Positions 1 through 4,879 of a stretch of DNA of 6,652 bases are shown here, piece after piece. Under the pieces are notes generated by a model. That model was given only the letters and a program-made list of their open reading frames with translations. It did not search any database and was not told where the DNA came from. Position 1 is the first letter of the stretch. Each line of letters begins with the position of its first letter. The DNA is taken from assembly GCA_030040495.1 (NCBI GenBank), contig JASHTP010000445.1:1-6652 (forward strand). The letters run 5' to 3'. The stretch is from Alphaproteobacteria bacterium (lineage in GTDB: Bacteria; Pseudomonadota; Alphaproteobacteria; ATCC43930; CGMCC-115725). The translations under genes and the position numbers were made by a program.

Positions 1-1
1 C

Positions 2-481
2 GCGCGCGCCGAGGCCATGGAGGTCGAGGCGGCCGAGCGCTATGAGGAGTTCGCGGCGCAGATGGAGATGCACGGCAATCTCGAGGTCGCGGCGCTCTTC
101 CGCAAGCTCGCCGGCTTCGAGCGCAAGCACGCCGAGGCGATGGCCGGCGACCTCGCCCGGCGCGGCGTCGCCGCCGCGGCGAAACCGGCCTTGGCCGCGC
201 CGGGCGCGGAAGGGCTCGAGACCTCCGCCGGCGACGCGCTGCACTATCTCATGACCCCCTACCACGCGCTCGAGATCGCGCTCGCCAACGAGGAGCGCGC
301 CGTCGCCTTTTTCACCGGGCTGGCCGAGACCGGAGCCACCGACGAGGTCCGCCGCCTCGCCCGCGGCTTCGCCGCGGAGGAGGCACATCACGCCGAGCTG
401 GTGCGCGCCTGGCTCGCCCGCCTGGCGCGGCCCTACGAGGAGTGGGCCTACGACCCGGACGAGCCGCGGTCGCCGGAATGA
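2..481 (+). CDS. Ferritin-like / rubrerythrin-type diiron protein, 5' end outside window
   Basis: This is a four-helix-bundle diiron carboxylate protein of the ferritin-like/rubrerythrin superfamily. Numbering from the ATG at 17, candidate metal ligands are E2 (in an E-x2-A-x3-Y helix 1 pattern ending at Y9), E35-x2-H38 (helix 2), E92 (again E-x2-A-x3-F, helix 3) and E122-x2-H125 (helix 4). A flexible Ala/Pro-rich linker lies at about residues 50-70 between the two helical hairpins. Because the helix 1 ligand would be residue 2, the ATG at 17 is probably internal. The frame stays open to the left edge, so the real start is likely upstream of the window. No rubredoxin-like Cys4 knuckle is visible, so this is not a full classical rubrerythrin. 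Likely roles in the family are peroxide or iron handling, but the substrate is unknown. It ends 13 bp before the convergent regulator gene. Confidence 0.8.
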   Translation, partial: ARAEAMEVEAAERYEEFAAQMEMHGNLEVAALFRKLAGFERKHAEAMAGDLARRGVAAAAKPALAAPGAEGLETSAGDALHYLMTPYHALEIALANEERAVAFFTGLAETGATDEVRRLARGFAAEEAHHAELVRAWLARLARPYEEWAYDPDEPRSPE

Positions 482-494
482 CCGGGGGCGGCTC

Positions 495-947
495 CTAGCG
501 GGCGCGGACGGAGGCGGCCTCGCGAAAGAGCAGGGACGAGAGCGCTTTGTGCGGCTTGATCAGGTCCGCGAGCGTGTAGTCGTCGAACACGTTCAGAAAC
601 GCCGCCGTCGCCTCCTCGACCACGCCGCGCAGGACGCAGGCCTTCTCGATGCGGCAATAGCCCTTGCGGCCGAGACAGCCGAGCACCTCGAGCGTGTCCT
701 CGGTGTCGCGCACGACTTTCCCGATGTTGATGTCGCGCGCCTTGCGCATGAGCCGGATGCCGCCGTTGCGGCCCCGCACCGTGTCGAGATAGCCCTTCTG
801 GCCGAGATCGTTCACCACCTTCATCAGGTGGTTCTTGGAGATGCCGAAGCTCTTTGCGATGTCGTTGATCGTCGTCAGGCGGGGGTCGTTGAGCCCGACC
901 TGGATCAGGACGCGCAAGGCGAAATCGGTGTGAAGCGTCAGGCGCAT
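495..947 (-). CDS. nsrR: Rrf2-family Fe-S transcriptional regulator, NsrR-like NO sensor
   Basis: This 150-residue protein has the usual Rrf2 length. It starts with the MRLTLHTDFALRVL signature and has a winged helix-turn-helix at about residues 25-65 (TINDIAKSFGISKNHLMKVV, then a wing around RGRNGGI). Three cysteines, C91, C98 and C104 (C-x6-C-x5-C), would bind the Fe-S cluster. D8, the fourth cluster ligand in characterised [4Fe-4S] NsrR, is present. NsrR family members repress NO-detoxification genes until NO damages the cluster. The start at 947 has a GGAG ribosome site 7 nt upstream. The gene is divergent from the cytochrome c gene and lies near two matching palindromic operators, which makes it their likely repressor. 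An IscR-type role is less likely because the operators and neighbours fit NO control. The family call is firm; NsrR as the subtype is inferred from the Cys/Asp pattern and the operators. Confidence 0.85.
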   Translation of the reverse strand: MRLTLHTDFALRVLIQVGLNDPRLTTINDIAKSFGISKNHLMKVVNDLGQKGYLDTVRGRNGGIRLMRKARDINIGKVVRDTEDTLEVLGCLGRKGYCRIEKACVLRGVVEEATAAFLNVFDDYTLADLIKPHKALSSLLFREAASVRAR

Positions 948-997
948 CGGCGGGCTCCAGGCGGGATCTTCGCCGCGACGGCGCGATCATGACGCAG

Positions 998-1026
998 GTT
1001 ATGCGGCCTCTTCGGGCGGACGGCAA
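998..1026 (-). promoter_or_regulatory. Weak candidate promoter of the nsrR-like gene
   Basis: On the - strand, TTGCCG (1026-1021, 4/6 to the -35 consensus) is followed by a 17-bp spacer and CATAAC (1003-998, 4/6 to the -10). This would start transcription near 991, about 43 nt before the ATG at 947. No ATGTAT palindrome overlaps it. The operator at 1068-1094 lies more than 40 bp upstream of this -35, so direct autorepression is not obvious. The match is modest and could occur by chance. Confidence 0.3.
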
Positions 1027-1045
1027 GGCCGCGTCAATCTGGCGC

Positions 1046-1074
1046 TTGCACGCCGCGCGGCCCGGCGATTAGAT
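1046..1074 (+). promoter_or_regulatory. Candidate sigma70-type promoter of the cytochrome c gene
   Basis: TTGCAC (1046-1051) is followed by a 17-bp GC-rich spacer and TTAGAT (1069-1074). Taken alone the -10 is poor (3/6). Support comes from the operon promoter at 4772-4800, which has the same 17-bp spacing and whose -10 holds the same register relative to its operator. The predicted start is near 1081, giving a leader of about 38 nt. Confidence 0.5.
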
Positions 1075-1094
1075 GTATTTAAAATACATGTTAT
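1068..1094. promoter_or_regulatory. NsrR-type palindromic operator upstream of cytochrome c
   Basis: The core is ATGTAT (1073-1078), TTAAA, ATACAT (1084-1089). Read as 8-1-8, this is the perfect palindrome ATGTATTT-A-AAATACAT, which closely resembles known proteobacterial NsrR operators. The arms extend to 11 nt each with two mismatches (left 1068-1078, right 1084-1094). The right arm, ATACATGTTAT, is identical to the right arm of the site at 4752-4778. The site covers the predicted -10 and start site, the expected place for a repressor. An FNR/Dnr box (TTGAT-N4-ATCAA) does not fit. Confidence 0.8.
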
Positions 1095-1118
1095 CGGTCG
1101 CAGGGAGGGGAGGCGCTC

Positions 1119-1502
1119 ATGGGACTTCGTCGCGTCGCACTTGCCGGCCTTGCCGCGCTCGTTCTCGCCGGGTCGCCGGCGCGGGCGGGCGGAGATGCGG
1201 CCAGAGGGGAAGCCGTCTTCAAGCGCTGCTCGCTCTGCCACACGATCGAGGCCGGCGGTCCCAACCGGATCGGCCCCAATCTGCACGGCCTCTTCGACCG
1301 TGAGGCCGGCAAGGCGCCCGGCTACCGGTACTCGACCGGACTGGCGAACGCCAATTTCAAATGGGACGACGACAAGCTCGACAAATGGCTGACGAAGCCT
1401 CAGGACTTCATCGCCGGCGCCAAGATGCCCTTCAACGTTCCCGACAAGCAGGATCGCGCCGACGTCATCGGCTACCTGCATAAGGCGGCGGAGTCGCCGT
1501 GA
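1119..1502 (+). CDS. Periplasmic class I mono-haem cytochrome c (c2/c550-like)
   Basis: This is a 127-residue exported cytochrome c. An Arg-containing N-terminus and hydrophobic stretch (about residues 4-20) end in a likely signal-peptidase site after ARA at residue 23, leaving about 104 mature residues. The haem-binding motif is C37-S-L-C40-H41, and the distal axial ligand is M103 in GAKMPF. The IGPNLHGLF segment after the haem and the C-terminal DRADVIGYL helix are typical of alphaproteobacterial cytochrome c2/c550. A strong GGGGAGG ribosome site lies 5 nt before the ATG. It has its own promoter with an NsrR-type operator matching that of the reductase operon. The inferred role is soluble electron donor from the bc1 complex to the CuA site of that reductase. 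The last 38 nt overlap the convergent membrane-protein gene. Confidence 0.93.
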   Translation: MGLRRVALAGLAALVLAGSPARAGGDAARGEAVFKRCSLCHTIEAGGPNRIGPNLHGLFDREAGKAPGYRYSTGLANANFKWDDDKLDKWLTKPQDFIAGAKMPFNVPDKQDRADVIGYLHKAAESP

Positions 1503-2109
1503 GGCCTGTCGCCGGTGCGGCTCCGAGCGGCGGCCCGGACTCCCCGGTCTGCCGGCGAGGCGGCCAGCCGATGAACGCGGCCAGGAACCACAGCATTCCG
1601 AGTCCCGCCGCGACGGTGATCAGCGCCCGGCCGGCAGCGGCCTGCTGATCGAGCCGGTAGTAGGCGCACAGCCGCGTCGGCGCCGCGAGATAGAGGCCGC
1701 CGATGGCGCCGAGCTTGGGAATGAAGTTGGCCCAGATGAAGGCTCGCCCCAGCGGCGGCATTCGGCCCCAGCTCAAGCCCAGCGGCAGCCCGGCGAGCAG
1801 CGGCAGGCTGAGGAACTTCGCCAGGTCGAGCCGGGGGTCGGCCAGAGCGCCGTCGAGCATCCGCGGCAGCATCCAGAACGAGGTGGCGAACACCACCGAC
1901 AGAAGGCCCGGTATGCCGAGCCAATCGGCCTCGGCGAGCGGCCGCGGCTCCAGCGGACGAAGCGCCGTTGCGAGCGCAAAGCCGACGGCCGCGAGCAGCG
2001 GCAGCTGCAGGGTCATGTGCGTCGCCATGTCGCGCTCGAGCGCGACGCGCAGCGGCGGCCACCACAGCGCCGCCCATGCCGCCGCCGCGCCGACGAGCCG
2101 GGCCTTCAT
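1465..2109 (-). CDS. Polytopic membrane protein, last gene of the sNOR-type operon (orf1-like, possible CtaG-like assembly factor)
   Basis: This 214-residue integral membrane protein has about five or six hydrophobic segments (roughly 5-20, 33-50, 63-80, 98-112, 122-145, 165-182) and a Pro/Gly-rich, probably disordered tail from about 185. I do not recognise it with certainty. It occupies the position of orf1 in the norSY-senC-orf1 clusters of ammonia-oxidising bacteria. MATHMTLQLPLL (residues 28-39) and FWMLPRMLDGAL (78-89) loosely resemble the HM-x2-H-x-PLL and W-x-P-x-YDAAL signatures of CtaG_Caa3 oxidase assembly factors. One typical histidine is replaced, so a diverged relative is inferred, not shown. 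The start at 2109 is fixed by the ATGA overlap with the SenC stop, implying translational coupling. A longer upstream reading in this frame runs antisense-like through the SenC gene and is rejected. Its 3' end overlaps the convergent cytochrome c gene by 38 nt. Confidence 0.75.
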   Translation of the reverse strand: MKARLVGAAAAWAALWWPPLRVALERDMATHMTLQLPLLAAVGFALATALRPLEPRPLAEADWLGIPGLLSVVFATSFWMLPRMLDGALADPRLDLAKFLSLPLLAGLPLGLSWGRMPPLGRAFIWANFIPKLGAIGGLYLAAPTRLCAYYRLDQQAAAGRALITVAAGLGMLWFLAAFIGWPPRRQTGESGPPLGAAPATGLTATPPPYAGSR

Positions 2110-2720
2110 GGTCCCAGCTCGCGCAGCGCTTCCCGGACGAGGCGCGGCGGCGACCCGGGATCGAGGATGCGGGCGAGGCGGCCGCGAGCGTCCACCAGAT
2201 AGATCGCACCATTGTGCACGAACCCGCCCATCCCGTCGGGGATGGCCACGACGCCGAAGGTGCGCAGCAAGGCGGCGAGGCCGCTTCCGTCGGCCGGGAC
2301 GGCGACGCGCCAGCGCGGCGGCGTCGCGCCGTAGCGCTCGCCATAAAGCCGCAGCGCTTCCGGATCGTCGTACTTCCGGTCGAAGCTGATGCTGAGGAAG
2401 TCGACCTTGCTCTGGGACGGCGCGCTTCGCGCCAAGGTCAGCAAGCGACGGAAATCGTCGCCGAGCGCGCCGCAGAGCGAGGGACAGCGCGTGTAGATGA
2501 ATTCGACCAGCACGGTCCTCCCGCGATAGTCGCGCAGCGAGAAGGGATTGCCGTCCTGGTCGACGAGAGGGACATCCGGCACCGCGGGCGCGCGGCGCTC
2601 GATGGCAAGCCGCCTCGCGCCCTCGCTGGTGACGATGCGAAACCCTTCGGTCCCCCAGGCAAGCGCTCCGATCCCCATCAGGAGCACGATGCCGAGCAGG
2701 GGAGCGAAGCCCCGCGTCAT
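2106..2720 (-). CDS. senC: SCO1/SenC-family copper chaperone
   Basis: This 204-residue protein is anchored by one N-terminal hydrophobic helix (about residues 5-22) and has a periplasmic thioredoxin-like domain. The copper ligands of the SCO family are all visible: C79-P-S-L-C83 in the CxxxC loop after the VLVEFIYTRC strand, and H169 in the FVHN segment. The DRKYD loop (about 114-118) is also characteristic. SCO proteins deliver Cu or reducing equivalents to CuA of haem-copper enzymes, which fits the CuA subunit encoded two genes upstream. Its start overlaps the subunit I stop by 4 nt (ATGA), and its stop overlaps the next start in the same way. A purine-rich GGGAGGGGG stretch inside the end of subunit I can serve as ribosome site. 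Confidence 0.95.
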   Translation of the reverse strand: MTRGFAPLLGIVLLMGIGALAWGTEGFRIVTSEGARRLAIERRAPAVPDVPLVDQDGNPFSLRDYRGRTVLVEFIYTRCPSLCGALGDDFRRLLTLARSAPSQSKVDFLSISFDRKYDDPEALRLYGERYGATPPRWRVAVPADGSGLAALLRTFGVVAIPDGMGGFVHNGAIYLVDARGRLARILDPGSPPRLVREALRELGP

Positions 2721-4177
2721 CGCGCGGCGTCCCCCTCCCGCGCCGCCCGCCGCACCCCGCCGAGGAACAGCACCACCAGGATCGAGGTGCCGGCCACCAC
2801 GAGGCTGGCGCCGAGCGAGCCGATCCGGTCATAGGGGAGCCAGGTCGGGAGGTGCACCGCGTAGCGGCGCGGCACGCTGTCGCTGCCGGCGGACAGGAAG
2901 GCGAGAACGAACACGGTGCCCCCGACCAGGTAGAGCCAGACCGCCGTTGATGCGAAGCCGTAGGAGGATCGGGCGCCGCCGATCTCGGTCATGAACCCGA
3001 GCATCATCGCCATCATCCCCAGCAGCAGATAGGTATGGAAGTGGCCCGGGACCCATTGGGTGTTGTGCATGACGCTGTTGATCGCGATCGTGCCGTCGGC
3101 GATGGCCGGGATGACGCCGATCGCCCAGCCCGCGACCCCAATGAACACGAGCCCGGCGGCGGCGTTCCATTTGAGCCCGGAGCGATAGACGTTGGTGAGC
3201 GCGCCGAACGCCGTCACCAGCAGCACCGGCAAGCCGCTCAGCCAGGAGATGACCTGCCCGAGGACGAGCGCCCAGGTCGGCATGGCGAAATCCATGAGCA
3301 GATGATGCGGATAGACGATCAGCACCATCACCGTCGAAGCCACCCAGGCGAGATAGAAGGCGCGGTTCGTCTTCCATGGCCGATGGGTGTAGACGGGCAG
3401 GATCTCGTAGACCGCGATCACCGCCATGTAGATCGTGGCGTTGATGAAGACGTGCCCGAAGAAATAGATCATGTTCTTCGCCACCAGGGCGTTGAACGCG
3501 AAGCTCGGCACGTAGAGATTGACCAGGGACAGCACCAGAACCGCGGCGCCCAGGAGGATGCCGAGGATGTTGACGATGCACACCATGGTCGAAGCCGCGA
3601 CCGCGGGCGGCGGCCCTTCCTTCTCGGGCGCGAGGCCGAACGCCTGCCTGGCGCCCAGCGCGTTGCCGAGCCCGCCATAGACCGACAGGATGCCGCGGGC
3701 GATGTCGAGGTGAAGCAGCAGGAAGCCGACGCCGATGACGATGAGCCCGATCAGGTAGGAAGCGGCGGCATTGATCGACCAGAGCCCGCCCGAATGCGCC
3801 GGAAGCGGGAACAGGAAGGTCCAGGCCGCGGCGAACCCGCCGATGAAGCCGGAGCCGAGGATCAGCACCGCGCCGAGGAGGAAGAACACCAGGTTGGCAA
3901 GGAAGACCCCGGTGCTGACCGGCACGTGACGGCGCACGTAATGCCACATCACCGCCGCGCCGCCGAGGCCGGCGATCCCCACCATGCCCGCGCCGTGCAT
4001 GGTCATGATCACGTAGAACAGATCGGGCTGGACGTCGATCCATTGCGCCTGGGTCATGCGCATGGTCAACCCGAACACCATCATCAGCAGCAGAACGATG
4101 CCGGTGACGGCGAGATAGGCGAGCACGGCGGCGCGGGCGCCGACCTCGCTCCGGCTTCCAATGGCTTGAACGGTCAT
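2717..4177 (-). CDS. Haem-copper oxidoreductase catalytic subunit I, probable NO reductase of sNOR type
   Basis: This 486-residue polytopic protein has about 12 hydrophobic helices. All metal-ligand histidines are present: H61 (helix II, low-spin haem), H242 (helix VI, CuB), H291-H292 (helix VII, CuB), and H379 and H381 (helix X, high-spin and low-spin haem) in an HNTQWVPGHFH motif nearly identical to that of B-family oxidases such as ba3. The helix VI sequence is G-H242-V-F-I-N246. The position four residues after the CuB His, cross-linked Tyr in A/B oxidases and Glu in cNOR, is Asn. The cbb3 Tyr position, six residues before the helix VII His pair, is V285. An O2 reductase is therefore unlikely and an NO reductase is favoured. 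Y257 and T322 sit near K-channel positions of ba3, so a proton route is possible. It lies 27 nt after the CuA subunit with a GGAGG ribosome site. In ammonia oxidisers the two subunits are norS/norY; I am not sure which letter is which. Confidence 0.88.
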   Translation of the reverse strand: MTVQAIGSRSEVGARAAVLAYLAVTGIVLLLMMVFGLTMRMTQAQWIDVQPDLFYVIMTMHGAGMVGIAGLGGAAVMWHYVRRHVPVSTGVFLANLVFFLLGAVLILGSGFIGGFAAAWTFLFPLPAHSGGLWSINAAASYLIGLIVIGVGFLLLHLDIARGILSVYGGLGNALGARQAFGLAPEKEGPPPAVAASTMVCIVNILGILLGAAVLVLSLVNLYVPSFAFNALVAKNMIYFFGHVFINATIYMAVIAVYEILPVYTHRPWKTNRAFYLAWVASTVMVLIVYPHHLLMDFAMPTWALVLGQVISWLSGLPVLLVTAFGALTNVYRSGLKWNAAAGLVFIGVAGWAIGVIPAIADGTIAINSVMHNTQWVPGHFHTYLLLGMMAMMLGFMTEIGGARSSYGFASTAVWLYLVGGTVFVLAFLSAGSDSVPRRYAVHLPTWLPYDRIGSLGASLVVAGTSILVVLFLGGVRRAAREGDAAR

Positions 4178-4204
4178 GGCGTCCTCCCCTCCTGGCGGCG
4201 CCGA

Positions 4205-4738
4205 TCAATGCGCGGCGACGTTGATTTGCGCTTTCATCTCGTGGTGCATGAGCCCGCAATATTCGAGGCAGAGCACCTGATAGATGCCGGGCTCGGTGAA
4301 GGTGTATCTGAGGACGTTGACGTAGCCGGGCATCGCCTGCGTCTGGGCGACGATGCGCATGCCGGGGTCGTAAAGCGCGAAGCCGTGGTTCACGTCCTTG
4401 CTCGTGACGTGAAACTCCGCGGTCTCGCCGACGGCGAAGCTGCTCGGCTTGATCGTCCACGACCATTGCTCGCCGGTGGCGTCGACGCGTTCCACCCCTC
4501 CGGCCGGCGGCGGCGTCAGGCGCGACACGTAGGGAAGCTCGCCGAGCGACTTGTAGTTGGCGGCGATCAGCACGATGACGGCCAGGACGAAGAGCCAGGT
4601 CCGCAAGCGGTAGGCCGAAGCGACGACCGGCCCGTAGTCGGCGAGCGCGACATTGGCGCCGGCCGCGACCCAGGCGAAGACCGCCGCGAGCGATCCCATG
4701 AGAACGATCGAAACGGCCCAGACGACGTCTTGGATCAT
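4205..4738 (-). CDS. CuA-containing subunit II of the sNOR-type haem-copper reductase
   Basis: This 177-residue CoxB-like subunit is much shorter than standard aa3 subunit II (about 250 or more). There are two hydrophobic segments, about residues 6-27 and 47-61, followed by a periplasmic cupredoxin domain. The binuclear CuA site is complete: H118 (DVNHGF), then C157-L-E159-Y-C161-G-L-M-H165-H-E-M168, matching CxExCGxxHxxM. It would accept electrons from a periplasmic cytochrome c and pass them to the low-spin haem of subunit I. No fused cytochrome c domain is present, in keeping with the separate cytochrome c gene. It is the first gene of the four-gene operon, with a GGGGAG ribosome site 5 nt before the ATG at 4738 and an operator-covered promoter just upstream. 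It is called an oxidase subunit by homology and an NOR subunit by context. Confidence 0.9.
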   Translation of the reverse strand: MIQDVVWAVSIVLMGSLAAVFAWVAAGANVALADYGPVVASAYRLRTWLFVLAVIVLIAANYKSLGELPYVSRLTPPPAGGVERVDATGEQWSWTIKPSSFAVGETAEFHVTSKDVNHGFALYDPGMRIVAQTQAMPGYVNVLRYTFTEPGIYQVLCLEYCGLMHHEMKAQINVAAH

Positions 4739-4751
4739 GGCGGCTCCCCGT

Positions 4752-4778
4752 ATAACATGTATTTTTTATACATGTTAT
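4752..4778. promoter_or_regulatory. Perfect 27-bp palindromic NsrR-type operator of the sNOR operon
   Basis: ATAACATGTAT (4752-4762), a TTTTT spacer, and ATACATGTTAT (4768-4778) form an exact 11-5-11 inverted repeat. Its inner core, ATGTAT-N5-ATACAT, is the same as at 1073-1089. It is a strikingly AT-rich island in very GC-rich DNA. On the - strand it covers the predicted -10 and transcription start of the operon, so bound regulator should block initiation. It ends just before the ribosome site of subunit II. Confidence 0.87.
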
Positions 4779-4800
4779 CGCGGGCCGGCACCCCGGTCAA
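4772..4800 (-). promoter_or_regulatory. Candidate sigma70-type promoter of the sNOR operon
   Basis: On the - strand, TTGACC (4800-4795, 5/6 to consensus) is followed by a 17-bp spacer and TAACAT (4777-4772, 4/6). The expected start is near 4765, the centre of the palindrome, with a leader of about 27 nt. The last two bases of the -10 are the first two of the ATGTAT half-site, exactly as at the cytochrome c promoter. Confidence 0.65.
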
Positions 4801-4879
4801 CGGCGTCGGCGCGCGCGCGCGATCGGGCCCGCCGCGGACGCCGGTGCGGCGTTGCCCTGTCGCAGCCGCGGAAATCCCG

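Noticed and set aside
1465..2832. A 455-codon - strand frame starting upstream of the orf1-like gene
   Set aside because: Only the part from the ATG at 2109 resembles a membrane protein. The upstream part is an Arg-rich shadow of the SenC gene, and the ATGA overlap gives the natural start.
2717..4177. Reading subunit I as an ordinary cytochrome c oxidase
   Set aside because: The active-site Tyr is absent from both known positions, and the operon and operators point to NO metabolism.
2829..4466. A 545-codon - strand frame overlapping subunits I and II
   Set aside because: Arg/His-rich shadow in another frame of two genes with clear metal-binding motifs.
4809..4821. Alternating GC run just upstream of the operon promoter, considered as Z-DNA or a regulatory repeat
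   Set aside because: It is only 13 bp in GC-rich DNA and has no partner elsewhere in the window.
4830..4851. CGCCGC/GCGGCG inverted repeat with 10-nt loop downstream of the kinase gene, considered as a terminator
   Set aside because: The stem is only 6 bp and no T-tract follows on the - strand; such short GC repeats are common in this base composition.
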